Shown here one piece after another: positions 12,745 through 25,100 of a stretch of 64,000 nt of DNA. Position numbers and translations under genes: made by a program. The notes under the pieces were generated by a model that searched no databases, was not told the origin of the DNA, and was given only the letters and a program-made list of their open reading frames with translations. Positions within the stretch are counted from its first letter, which is position 1; every line of letters starts with the position of its first letter. Origin of the DNA: Globodera rostochiensis (Eukaryota; Nematoda; Chromadorea; Rhabditida; Heteroderidae); the NCBI GenBank assembly GCA_018350325.1, contig JAEVLN010000017.1:1450666-1514665 (forward strand), given 5' to 3'.

Positions 12745-14110
12745 TTAATATTTGCATTCACAAGCCCCCGGGGGTCCATCCGGGCCCGGAAGTCCTTCTG
12801 GCCCCGGAGGCCCGGGAGGTCCAACTTCATCTTCGTAACTGAAGGCCAAAAATTCATTTCCTGTCCATTTATTTAAACACAAACCTGCGCACAGCACGGA
12901 GACGATGCTCATACTTTTCTCCCTTGCTTTCCTTTTCATCGCTACCGTACTTCTCCTTTTCCTTTTCATCGTTACCGTACTTCTCCTTTTCCTTTTCATC
13001 GCTACCGTACTTCTCCTTTTCCTTTTCATCGTTACCGTACTTCTCCTTTTCCTTTTCATCGCTACCGTACTTCTCCTTTTCCTTTTCATCGTTACCGTTC
13101 TTCTCCTTTTCCTTTTCATCGATACCGTACTTCTCCTTTTCCTTTTCATCGTTACCGTACTTCTCCTTTTCCTTTTCATCGCTACCGTACTTCTCCTTTT
13201 CCTTTTCATCGCTACCGTACTTCTCCTTTTCCTTTTCATCGTTACCGTACTTCTCCTTTTCCTTTTCATCGCTACCGTACTTCTCCTTTTCCTTTTCATC
13301 GTTACCGTTCTTCTCCTTTTCCTTTTCATCGCTACCGTACTTCTCCTTTTCCTTTTCATCGTTACCGTACTTCTCCTTTTCCTTTTCATCGTTACCGTAC
13401 TTCTCCTTTTCCTTTTCATCGTTACCGTTCTTCTTTTCCTTTTCATCACTACCGTACTTCTCCTTTTCCTTTTCATCGTTACCGTACTTCTCCTTTTCCT
13501 TTTTATCGTTACCGTACTTTTCCTTTTCCTTTTCATCGTTACCGTACTTCTCCTTTTCCTTTTCATCGTTACCGTACTTCTCCTTTTCCTTTTCATCGTT
13601 ACCGTACTTCTCCTTTTCCTTTTCATCGTTACCGTACTTCTCCTTTTCCTTTTCATCGCTACCGTACTTCTTCTCCTCTTCTTCTCATCGCTACCGTATT
13701 TCTTTGGCGGAGGGCACGTTGCCGGCTCTCCAGGGAGGCCCGGTGGTCCGGGAGGGCCGGCATCGCCGGGCGGCCCGGCTGGACACTTGCTTTCATATCC
13801 CCCACGGGCTACTCTGACAACGCCCACCGAATCCTTTTATTTTAAATTGTGCATTTTAAATAATCCAAAAATTTACCGAAAACGCCTCAGGGGCTGATCT
13901 TTTGCGGTGCTCGTACTTGGGAGGCCGCGTCGTGGGCTCATATTTGGGCGGCGGTTTTTCGCATTTGCCGGGCGGTCCCTTTCCCCCCGCAGGGCCCGGG
14001 GCGCCGGACGGCCCCTTTGGTCCCGGCTTGCATCCTCCGGCTTCAGTGCCGTAGATGAACAGGCAGAAGCCTGCCAGAAGAAAGTACAGTTTCAAATTGT
14101 TGCCGACCAT
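12745..14110 (-). CDS. Secreted collagen-like protein with charged 10-residue repeat array
   Basis: Exon 1 (14110 to about 13865) encodes a signal peptide (LKLYFLLAGFCLFIYGTEA) then Gly-X-Y triplets (GPKGPSGAPGPAGGKGPPG). Exon 2 (from about 13827) has another Gly-X-Y block, CPPPKKYGSD, then a long array. The last exon (to 12745) gives VGPPGPPGPEGLPGPDGPPG and ends ACECKY. Splicing at CGCAG|GTTTG and TTCAG|TTACG joins the last exon in the frame where the array reads EKEKEKYGSD/EKEKEKYGND. The frame that opens exon 2 instead enters the array as KRKRRSTVTM. A frame break at about 13675 separates the first collagen block from the array's natural frame. It is either a real frameshift or an assembly error. 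Cys near each block could crosslink chains. An extracellular structural or secreted role is likely; it is short for a cuticle collagen apart from the array. Confidence 0.75.
12930..13680 (-). repeat. 30-bp coding minisatellite, 25 copies
   Basis: Twenty-five near-identical 30-bp units on the minus strand, one of them shortened by 3 bp. They encode EKEKEKYG followed by SD or ND. Most variation is the Ser/Asn switch, often alternating, which suggests expansion of pairs. Confidence 0.9.
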
Positions 14111-14676
14111 TGCTTCTAAAGTGTTTTTATTACTTTTAATTTGTTTTAAGATAGAAAATTATGTGTGTTTGGAGTTAATAAAAGTATATGTTTTATTTTA
14201 GTTTATGCGTCTCAGAATTTATTCGATTGGTTTTATAGCAAATTTTTGATTTATTAATTTTCTTTGCTCGTTACAAAAACAGTTTGAATTCATTATAAGT
14301 TTCCATTCTAACGGCCAAAGAATGCATTTTTTGCAGCAGCCGACGACAGTTGGAAACTGTTCTAATCGAATTAAGCAATAATTAAGACAAATTGGCCTAA
14401 ATGAAAAATAAATCACAATTCAAATAACAACAAAAAAAGTTAAATTAATAAGATTGGACGACGATAATTATTGAATTCTTTTTACAAATTACTCATTGCC
14501 TTCCATCTCAGCAAATTCTTTCCAAAAAACCAACTTCTGAAACGACATTACATTTCACCTTACCCTTTTGATAATTTCAGCGAAGAGAAACTTTGTTTTT
14601 AATTACGTCATTAAAATGCTATTTAGATAAAAAAACTAAAATTCAGCTAACATTTATCGATAATATATTTAGTTTA

Positions 14677-15323
14677 TTAATAGAATATGTCAGGGCGATA
14701 ATGATATTCTTCTGGGCCAATCATTTCGTTGCGCAACTTTCGGGACATTGTCAAATCGTCGGCTTCCTCATTCGGCAGGTCGACTTGCACATCGTCCGTC
14801 ACGTGGAAGGCATGTCGCTCGCGGGGCTTCGGTATAATTATTTTAAAATATTTAAAAATTTAAGGCATTTCACCACCTCCGGCTGTTTGGCTTTTGGTTG
14901 AATTTTCAATTGTTCAGGCTTTAAGACAAAATTGCAGTTGGGACAAACGAGCACATTTTCATCCGGACTTTATAAAATGTTATTTTAGGCTTTAATAGCA
15001 AACTTACTTATTTGAAATTGAAGACTCCGCCGCTTTGGCTAAATGAAAATTTAAATTATATTTTATTTTCTCAAAATTTACTCGACAAAGTTACTGCGTC
15101 AGACTGTCCACTTACTTTAAAAATTGTTTTTATTTTGCTAATTTTAGCATTTCGTTGTTACCTGGTGGAGTAACATTCTTTTCATTTTCTAAAAAAAGAT
15201 AAAATTAAAATAAATAATATTTAAAAATTTATTTAATTCTTTACCCTTCAATGGCTGCCCATCGATGAAATCACCGAGAAAAATGAATGACGAAGTCACC
15301 AGAATAAAGAACAATTTGAACAT
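14677..15323 (-). CDS. Small secreted protein with a CPNC motif; one splice donor lost
   Basis: Exons on the minus strand: start at 15323 with signal peptide MFKLFFILVTSSFIFLGDF; a second exon reading NVTPPGNNEMLKLA; then SGQSDAVTLS, KAAESSISN, DENVLVCPNCNFVLKPEQ, and a last exon beginning RERHAFHVTDDVQVDL and ending PDIFY at 14677. Intron phases agree across all joins, giving about 165 residues. The exon 2 donor, however, reads GCAAA|AT where the inverted copy at 37084 reads GCAAA|GT. Taken literally, translation stops a few codons later and yields about 46 residues. CxxC occurs once, so metal binding or a disulfide are both possible. I do not recognise a family. Confidence 0.6.
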
Positions 15324-16800
15324 TTGATTTTCTATAAATTTCAGGTTTATTAATATTTATGTATTTTAATACAAATGGAAAAAACATTGACAATTCAATT
15401 AATAAATAATTTTTTTCGTATTTTTTTGATTAAATAGGCCATTTAAATGCCACATCATTTTGGCAGAGAAATCAACAACTTCCTGCCCATTTCCGGCCGT
15501 TTAAAATATTTCCAATTTGCCACAGCTTTCGAACTCACAAAATGAATATTTAAATCGATCGATTGGTTAATATTTCCGGATTTCCCCAAGGCAATGTTTT
15601 CATATAATTTTTTATTTATGATTTAATTTCGCGAATTTATTACTAAAAACAAATCGGATTATACAATATGGCTGATATTTTAATTAAAATGTTTAAATCC
15701 CTATCATAAGACGTAGAATCGGTCCTGTTTAGTAGTGCTCGAAAGTCTCGGGTTTTTTGGGGTCTCGTCTCGTTTTCGAGTCTCGGGTTTCCAGTCCGGG
15801 AAAAAGACCTTTCAGCCTATTTCCATTTTATGAAATTATTCAGTTTTAAATTCACTAAATAAATATTTTATTAACTTTTTTTAATTCAATAAAACAAATA
15901 AGAAAACCAAACGAATGATTAGCGCCAATTTAGTGTTCGTTTAATAAAACATATTTCTTGCACTAAAAATTCTATCAATACACCCAACAAATTCAGCTGA
16001 ATCTGATTTTCTTTAAAAGCAATCGCCAACAAAATTATGAAGCATAAGGCATAGAATCATTCTCTTAGGGAAAAGCGTTTACCTAATTTCATCGCCATTG
16101 TTTTTTGTGGGATTGCTTAGGAATATTTTCACATCAATCACTAAAACATAAAAGAAAAATATTTGACAAATTTTGAATATTTTGCAAAATCAATTTACAA
16201 TTCAGCTGCTGCATCATTGGCTTTGTTTGCTGTTTTTTGTTCAATTGGCAAACGTTGGGCGGCGGAATTCAGCGGATTTTTTTAATCTTTTTATACTTTT
16301 AGAAATCTCAGAAGGTTAGCTTTTAGAACGCAATGAATGTCTGAATTGCGATGGGAATGACAGGGATCGCATAGAATTTTTTTAAATAAGGACATTAAAG
16401 ACCAAAAATAAGATTTTATGTGTCCAAACGGTTTGTGTTAGAGATCCCGCCCGATTTAATCCCGCGGGATCCCTGGCAAAAAAGGAAATTTTAAATCTTA
16501 AGTTACCTACTTAATTAGTGAGCAGCCTTTGATATATCGGTGAATCATGCTCTTATTTATAAAATCTTCACAATATTCGCTCTAAATTGGAAAAATAATT
16601 AAAGTCTGTTTTTATTTTATTAAATAAGCAATTTTATTTCCCTTTCTATATGAATTATGCCACAAAAAAGTTTATCCATACCAAAATATGAAAGTTTTTC
16701 CAATAATTTTAACAAACCAATTAACATAAATGGACACAATTTATCGTTCACTGCTTCTTCCATATAAACAATATTACAAGCATAATGATTGGAATTGTTA
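15110..16800. repeat. Left arm of an inverted segmental duplication
   Basis: 15110-15830 matches the reverse complement of about 36390-37110, and 16495-16780 matches that of about 35560-35830, with moderate divergence and short gaps. Between the matching blocks (15850-16495) the arms differ. A relic beginning tagtgctcgaaagtctcgg lies at about 15731. No complete gene is visible in 15324-17265; short open stretches near 16090 and 16240 do not join in phase. Confidence 0.8.
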
Positions 16801-17265
16801 CTTGTGTGCCGATCTGGGCTTCTGCTAGCGGAGCGCCCATTCTCATGTTGAGGTATATACCAAAAAATGTTAAATATAAATAATTGAATTTTTGTTATTT
16901 TTTTCTTAAATATAACTATTTGTGTTAAGCGAAAATTACCGGAATGCTTACAAAAAAATGTTCAAACGCAAAACGCCAACCGTTGGGCCATTGTTCACAA
17001 ACTGAGAATCGAAATGTTCAATTTTTACTGCTTGTCTATTTAAGTCGCGTGGCACGGGACTGAAAATAACACCAGTACTGAAGTGTCACAAAATATGTTG
17101 TTGTTTATTTGGTTACTTCAACAATCAATTAAATTACTAATTTATCAAAAATAAAGAAAGTAAAGTAAATAATCAAATGAAAATAATCTAACAGCTACAA
17201 AGAATATTCAATCCCGAAAATAAAAGATTTTTCAAATTTCCCGAAAATGCCGACGATTTTGGCCC

Positions 17266-19652
17266 TTAGCGGCGTCCAGCGGGCACTCCGTAATGCACCC
17301 AGCCGTTTTTTCTGGCCACACCAGCGAGCCAATTGGCTTCTTTGAACATTGTGTCAACATAATCACTGAAATTAGAAAATAAATTAATTCATTTTAATTT
17401 GAATTATTTAATTAGTGTCAACATAATCACTGAAATTAGAAAATAAATTAATTCATTTTAATTTGAATTATTTAATTAGTGTCAACATAATCACTGAAAT
17501 AAGAAAATAAATTAATTCATTTTAATTTGAATTATTTAATTAGTGTCAACATAATCACTGAAATTAGAAAATAAATTAATTCATTTTAATTTGAATTATT
17601 TAATTAGTGTAGACACAATCACTGAAATTAGAAAATAAATTAATTCATTTTAATTTGAATTTGAATTATTTAATTAGTGTCAACATAGTCACTGAAATGA
17701 GAAAATAAATTAATTCATTTTAATTTGAATTTGAATTATTTAATTAGTGTCAACATAATCACTGAAATAAGAAAATAAATTAATTCATTTTAATTTGAAT
17801 TATTTAATTAGTGTCAACATAATCACTGAAATGAGAAAATAAATTAAACATTTGAATTTGAATATTTAAGTGTCAACATAGTCACTAAAATGAGAAAATA
17901 AATTAATTCATTTTAATTTGAATTTGAATTATTTAATTAGTGTCAACATAATCACTGAAATTAGAAAATAAATTAATTCATTTTAATTTTAATTTGAATT
18001 ATTTAATTAGTGTGAACATAATCACTGAAATTAGAAAATAAATTAATTCATTTTAATTTGAATTTGAATTATTTAATTAGTGTCAATATAATCACTGAAA
18101 TTAGAAACTAAATTAATTCATTTTAATTTGAATTTGAATTATTTAATTAGTGTCAACATAATCACTGAAATGAAAATTAAATTAATTCATTTAATTTGAA
18201 TTATTTAATTAGTGTAGACACAATCACTGAAATTAGAAAATAAATTAATTCATATTAATTTGAATTTGAATTATTTAATTAGTGTCAACATAATCACTGA
18301 AATGAGAAAATAAATTAATTCATATTAATTTGAATTTGAATTATTTAATTAGTGTCAACATAATCACTGAAATGAAAATTAAATTAATTCATTTAATTTG
18401 AATTATTTAATTAGTGTGAACATAATCACTGAAATGAGAAAATAAATTAATTCATATTAATTTGAATTTGAATTATTTAATTAGTGTCAACATAGTCACT
18501 GAAATGAGAAAATAAATTAATTCATATTAATTTGAATTTGAATTATTTAATTAGTGTCAACATAATCACTGAAATTAGAAAATAAATTAATTCATTTTAA
18601 TTTGAATTATTTAATTAGTGTAGACACAATCACTGAAATTAGAAAATAAATTAATTCATTTTAATTTGAATTATTTAATTAGTGTAGACACAATCACTGA
18701 AATGAGAAAATAAATTAATTCATTTTAATTTGAATTTGAATTATTTAATTAGTGTCAACATAATCACTGAAATAAGAAAATAAATTAATTCATTTTAATT
18801 TGAATTATTTAATTAGTGTCAACATAATCACTGAAATGAGAAAATAAATTAAACATTTGAATTTGAATATTTAAGTGTCAACATAGTCACTAAAATGAGA
18901 AAATAAATTAATTCATTTTAATTTGAATTTGAATTATTTAATTAGTGTCAACATAATCACTGAAATTAGAAAATAAATTAATTCATTTTAATTTTAATTT
19001 GAATTATTTAATTAGTGTGAACATAATCACTGAAATTAGAAAATAAATTAATTCATTTTAATTTGAATTTGAATTATTTAATTAGTGTCAATATAATCAC
19101 TGAAATTAGAAAATAAATTAATTCATTTTAATTTGAATTTGAATTATTTAATTAGTGTCAATATAATCACTGAAATTAGAAATAAATTAATTCATTTTAA
19201 TTTTAATTTGAATTATTTAATTAGTGTCAATATAATCACTGAAATTAGAAAATAAATTAATTCATTTTAATAAATTAATTCATTTTAATTTGAATTATTT
19301 AATTTAGCGGACACTGACTATGTGGAGTCAATTGGATGGTCTCATCCGCCAACATCGCCCCCGGCGTTGCCCAAAACGTCTCTTTTACTGCGCCCTCCGT
19401 GAAGTTTCATACCTAAAATCAGTTTTGGTTTTTTGGCACTTTTTGTTTTATTTAAAAATTAAAATAACTTTTTGATGGGGGTTTTGGCTGCTCATTTTGT
19501 TTTCCAATTCCATTTGCACCCGTTTTTTGGCCGCCCAATACGAACTTTAAAAATTCGGAAATTATTGAAAAAAAAAATCGCAAAATTTTTACTAAAAGTC
19601 CGCGCGGCTCGGCTCCCCCCGGTTTGGCAACGTTCCCCTTGGGCGCTTCCAT
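17266..19652 (-). CDS. 118-residue protein of unknown family, one membrane-like segment, giant last intron
   Basis: Three exons fit perfectly in phase: 19652-19469, 19387-19315 and 17365-17266, total 357 bases. The protein starts MEAPKGNVAKPGG, has a hydrophobic stretch LLVKILRFFFSIISEFLKF (about residues 19-37), and a linker with several Pro. The C-terminal half contains ETFWATPGAMLADETIQL and NWLAGVARKNGWVHYGV and ends AGRR. I do not recognise it, but the Trp-rich conserved-looking C-terminus and clean splice sites argue for a real gene. The last intron is 1,949 bases and is almost wholly the splice-acceptor array described next. An in-frame start further upstream (19742) is open but low in complexity; I prefer 19652. 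Confidence 0.65.
17366..19312. repeat. Intronic satellite, about 28 copies of a 64-76 bp unit containing a 3' splice site
   Basis: On the minus strand each unit contains TTTCAG followed by TGATTATGTTGACAC, which is the polypyrimidine/AG acceptor and the first 15 bases of the true last exon. AT-rich filler (taattaaataattcaaatt) follows. Units vary by a TTTGAA insertion and by substitutions such as gtgtagacac. A block of several units near 17850-18100 recurs near 18850-19100, about 1 kb away, showing a higher-order duplication. Confidence 0.9.
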
Positions 19653-19739
19653 TTTAATCTCAATTATGAGCATGTCCAAAATGAAGGCCAAAAAGAGCAA
19701 ATTGTTGATGGATAAAAAAATTCTAGGACGAAAACGAAA

Positions 19740-22150
19740 CACGAAAACGAAAAAATATACGTTTTCGTACCGAAAACGAAAAACACGAAAATTTTAAATC
19801 AAATTTAATCATAGGCAAAACCATTGATCAACAAATTATGATGCAAAAATAATTGGTTTTCAAGATTTTCTGATGAAAGGGAAAAGTAAAATAATCGTTA
19901 ACAAATTTTTGGATGAGCAGGGGTGCCAATTTGCCCTATTTTTATGGCAAATGCCACAATCTTGCCATATTTAGAATTTTGTGAAAATTTCTTATTTTTT
20001 GAAAATGAGAATTTCCCGAAAATAGTGCGACTTGATCTTCAAAAATTTAGCGGCGCCTATCGGCAGTGCCGACCCACCCACCACCTTTCAAAAAAGCATT
20101 TTTTTGAAGATTCTTTAAGAAAAATAAATATAAAAAGCCATATTTTTGACCCGATGCCATAGAGTTGGCATCTCTGTAAATACAGGGGGAGTCGGCGGTG
20201 CCGATAGGCGCCGCCGAGAAATTTTCTAAATTTGATCGGTTTTTGATATGAAAATTGATCCAAAAATTCATAATTTTTCTTTGGTTTTGAATGAAAATTA
20301 AGAAAAAAGGATGCGATTTGTGCAAGTTATAAAGGAAAGTTCGAAATATTTATTTTTAAAAGTGTAAAATAATTTTAAAACTTTTTAAATTGTTTTTAAG
20401 AACAAATTTCTGCACTAAAGATTCATAAAAGAGAGTCGCAGGTCCGGGGAATCGAACCTGACAAATGATAACCAGAATGAGCTCAACACTAACCACTACA
20501 CCACGATGTATTGTGGTGTCAAACACACCAAGAAATTTTATATGTAAGCCAATATTCAAAAGATAGTTTTATCTATCAAAATTTAACACAAATTTTATCT
20601 CACTGAATTTCTGTTGCCATTATTTTTTTAGTAAAAAAGACCTTGGGATGTGCCTAAATTTGCTCTGTGCCATGATTATTAGCTTTGATTAGTGCGACAT
20701 AACTTAGTTCAAAATCTGACCGAAAATAGACAACATTACAAACATATTCTTTCATTAGATATTGATAAGGAAAATTTGTTTCATAGACCATCTCAAGAAC
20801 TTTGCCATCTCACTCACTCAAGAACTATATTGGAATTGGAAAATATTGTAAAACTATCATTTGAATAATGGCTTACATATAATTTTTTTTTTTTTTTTTG
20901 AAATTTTAAAGACTTAAATTTTTTTAAATTTGTTGTACTGTTGAAAAATCCGCTATCGAATCGTCCGCCGCTGCCGAAAAGTCCCCTGTCGTAAAGTCCT
21001 AGCGCCGAAATGATTCATTCGTTCACATTTTTTGAATGGGAAGGGGGTGGACTCCAAAACCCAATCCAATGTATGATGGATGATAAAAATGAAAAAGAAA
21101 TTTTGGCTTTTTTGATAAAATCAATATTTTGTCATTTTCCATAATAATTTCTGAAAATTCTTGAAGAATTTAATATTTTAGGCATTATTCCGAAAATTCT
21201 TGAAGAATTTAATATTTTAGGCATTTTTTCCAAAAATTTCTTAAGAAAAGTGCAACCCCAAAAAGTGCCAAAATATTGATTAAAAAATGGGCAAAACTGA
21301 CCAAATTCAGTCAATTTTTGCGTGAAAACCTTCAAAATTTGTCTATCTTTATTAATTTTCCTCTTACAAATGTAAATAAATTTTTTCACGTGTTTTGGAA
21401 AATTTTATAAAAAATATCAAAAATAATTTTTTTTTCGCAAAATATTTTGGGGGGTTGATTTTTGGTCAAAGAAAAAGTCATTTTTCAGTGGGTGCATTTT
21501 TGGTTTGAAAAATTTTGGATTTTTAAGGGTACATTTTTCATTTTTATTGCATTTTCTTAAGTAATTTTGGGAAAAAGTGCCTATTTTTTTTGAAATATGC
21601 CAAAAATATTGGATTTTTCTCAAGATAATCTTTTCAAAATTCATTTTATTTTCATTGTTTTAAACATATTTTTGATTAATTCTGATTTTTCCACGAAATG
21701 AGAAACAAATTTAATGCTGACTGACTGACTGACAATGTCGAAGAATAAAGATTGATTACTTTATGCATTGAATGCTCTCCGATCGAGCAGCCAGCAGCAG
21801 CAGTTGCTCAACTCAAACCGTGGCTATTTATTTATCAACGAATCGGTCGGCCTCCAAATTTATTCGTATCGTCTCAAAAGAAGAAAAAAAACAATTTAAA
21901 TTCATTTATTTTTAAAAGTTAAACTTTAAAATTATTTAATTTTTTTGGGGGAAAAATTTGTCCTTCGTCTTTCTCTGCCGTTAGCTAGCATTAAAATTTA
22001 GTGAATGCAGCAATTGTTTGCCTATTCTCGCGATATTTGTCAACGAATTGACTCGCCTCCCCATTATGTTTCCTTATTTTGTATTCTTTGACCTTCATTT
22101 TGTACACTCAATAACATTCAAACAACAAATGTTTGTACAAATAAATATAT
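19740..22150. other. Repeat-rich intergenic region
   Basis: Contains a palindromic block of cgaaaacgaaa/ttttcgt phrases (19728-19790), a segment with tggcaaatgccac phrases related to the 33851-34199 element (19920-20000), an inverted pair of the GGCGCC motif (20050 and 20200), ctgactgactgactgac at 21718, and long T/A-rich stretches. 21460-21570 resembles the interior of elements at 43.2 and 61.5 kb. No coding exon is supportable. Confidence 0.7.
20433..20512 (-). repeat. tRNA-derived (SINE-like) sequence
   Basis: The minus strand carries an A-box-like TGGTGTAGTGGTTAG and a B-box-like GGTTCGATTCC at tRNA spacing. The T stem pairs only in part and the acceptor stem does not close, so a working tRNA gene is unlikely; a tRNA pseudogene or SINE head fits better. 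Confidence 0.5.
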
Positions 22151-22195
22151 TTACGAATTCTTTTTTGTGTTAATTTCTTAAACATTTAAGTGAAA

Positions 22196-25100
22196 ATGGG
22201 CACAATAAATATTTTAATTTACTGCTTTTTATTCCCAATTCTTCAATTATTTATTTTTGGAAATTCAATTGAAAATGAAAGTGCCGCCGCTCCTAAAATT
22301 GCTTCTCCACTGCTCACTTTGACTCCGGCTGAGACGACAGACGACGGGAGACGGACATTGGAAGTTGATGAAAGTCTGCATGAAGACGAGCCAGAACCCG
22401 CACAAATCAACTGGCAGGTCAACAATCTTGTTTGGGGTTTAAAGCATTTTATATAAAATTAATTGCAATTTATTTTTAATTTATTATAAATTTTGTTCTT
22501 ATCGATCTCAGCCAAAAACCTTTTTGTACGTCATCAGATAAATTAAACACGTGAACTCCGATGATGTTTATAATTAATGGTCCATTTTTAAGACGGGCAG
22601 CGTATGGCCATTGCCACAGAAAATAAATTACGGTGCTGAGAACAGAACAGTGCGAGGGGGTCCAATTGTTATGCAATTACGCCAAGGGGGAAACGAACTC
22701 AATGAAGGCGATTGTGACATTTTTGAGCAAGCCAAAAGCACTTTTGGTATGCAAAAGCTCTTTAAAAATTAACAAAAAAGTATTTTTGGAAGCGTAAGAC
22801 TTGTTATTTTTGTAATTTTAAATAGATTTTTTTATAACACTGTTAAATGATTTAAATTGTTTAAATATTGATTTTTTAAGTGTTTGAATATTCTATTTAT
22901 ATTTTTTAAATAAAAATTTATTCCTGCTTTTAGAATTTGATAGATGATTATGTTTAATTAATTTAAGTGAAAAGATGGCTTCTTCCATTCACTAGAGGAG
23001 ATGCAATTTCCGACTCCAATTCTGCCGAATCCATACAATTAGTGGTCCAAATCCGCAAACATTGCCCCGAAAAGAGCCAATTTCCTACATCAAAAATGAA
23101 TGAAGAATGTGAGTAAAGCAAACAGAAGGAAATTAAATTAATTTATGTTTTTGTTTAAAATATAAGACAAAATAATCAATTAGTATTATTTGAAAGGGAT
23201 TTAATTTCTTAATTTAAATACAACTAATAAACACATTGTCAGATCGTTTGAATGTTCCATTTGCTGGCGATGTGGTTTTGGAGGCTGATGAGATTTGGGG
23301 AATATTGCGCGGACTTGAGACATTCAGCCAACTGTTCTTTCAACAAAATGGGCAGGTCCCCGTCGTGAAGCATTTTTTATTTTTTGTTTAAATTAAAAAA
23401 TTATTTTTATTGATTTTTTAGTATTTGCTTCGGACAGCAACGATTCATGATTGGCCTGAATATCCAGTCAGAGGCATTCTAATTGACACTTCTCGGCATT
23501 ATCTGAAAAAGAATTTGCTTCTGCGACAAATTGTGCGTAGAATATGGAAACGTCGGGCAATGTTCAATTTTAGGATTTGATGGCCATGAACAAAATGAAC
23601 ACACTTCACTGGCACATCGTCGACATGGAGTCAGTGGGTTTAGAAAATAATTTACAAATTTGCCAAACCGGTCCGAAAACAGACCGGCGCAATAACTTCC
23701 AATTCTGACCTTCTTAAAGCATTCTAAAGCTCCCAAATATTTTGAGGCTATTATTAAGCTAAGCTATTTCGATTGGACAAGGCTCAAAAAAGTTATGGCC
23801 AAAAGTTTAAAAATCCGGACTTTTTGATATTTGTACAATTGTAAACCTTTAGCTTAACAAAGGTTGGAGCAAGTTATTGCCCCGGTTTGGATTCGGGTAA
23901 CCAATTTAGAAAAAACAAATAAATTTTGAAAAATTTTATTAAAAGTTTTAAGCGGCAAAATTAAAAGGTTAATCAATAGAATTTCGAGTTCATGATTTTT
24001 GGAAGCTTTAAGACCAAATACATTTTGATCAAAATATGGTTTAAAACAAACTCTGTTTTGATTAACCAAATTCTTTGATTTAGACATTTTCAATTTGCAG
24101 ATCATTTCCCTATGTTTCTCGTCTGTTCCCCAATATCAGTGGAAAGGTTTTGCGTTAAATGTCGCCATTTTCGCCTTTTTAACATTCTTTCCCAAAAGGG
24201 TGCATTCACGCCTCGCCATGTGTACACGCCCGAAGTGCTGCAGGAGATTCTCAGTTACGCAAGAGTGCGCGGCATACGCGTAATTCCGGAATTTGACACG
24301 CCCGGTGAACAAATATATAATTATATATATTTTTAATACTAAAAAGTCATAAATTAGATAAATAATAAATATGTTTGAAGCGTTAAACCAGAGCTACTTA
24401 TATAATAAAGTATAAAAGCAAGATTCCCAGATGAAACTGTTATTTTTCTTAAGAGATTTTCAACTAAAATTTTTTAAAAAGCGGGCGTTTTCGCACTCGC
24501 CTTTTTAAAATTTTTAGAGTGGGAGGGGCTCCGGCGGTGTCAATGGGCTCGAAAATTTTTTGAAAAAAGGGTTAATATTGATAAAAAATCCGGGATATTT
24601 GAGGCCATTAAAGCATAAGTCAATTCAAAAATTCGGTTAAACATTACGCGAAATATTCGAAATTTAATAGAAAATTTTAATTTTATCAATGAATTTCCCA
24701 AAAAACCCACAAATCCTCCCGAACTTTTGAAAAACCACAAAAACGTATTTTGAAAATTTAGTCTCATTATCCTTCTTTAAAAAACCACAAAACGAGGCGC
24801 TAAACCTCACATCTGGGAGCCTTGTGTAAAGGCATTTTCATTTGTGTTCGGAAAATTCCTGCTGGTTTTTTTTTTCTATATGAAAATCACACCAACATTT
24901 CGTGATTCTCAACTCATCGCCAGGTCACATGCAATCCTGGCGGGGTTCCGGTGTGATGGCATCGTGCCATGATGATTTTGGCAAAGCGTTGCCCCCGAGC
25001 ATGTTGGACCCGAGCGAAGAGTCAACGTACGTCTTCCTCAAGGAGTTCCTCCGTGAGGTAATGGACACCTTCAAGGACAATTATCTGCATTTGGGCGGCG

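Noticed and set aside
12924..13817. Long plus-strand open frames over the collagen repeat
   Set aside because: They are the antisense of the 30-bp coding array; the Gly-X-Y blocks, signal peptide and splice sites are on the minus strand.
16735..16855. Possible small secreted peptide starting near 16784
   Set aside because: The matching segment in the inverted arm does not keep the frame, so coding is not supported.
20433..20512. A functional tRNA gene
   Set aside because: A and B boxes are present, but the T stem has mismatches and no acceptor stem closes.
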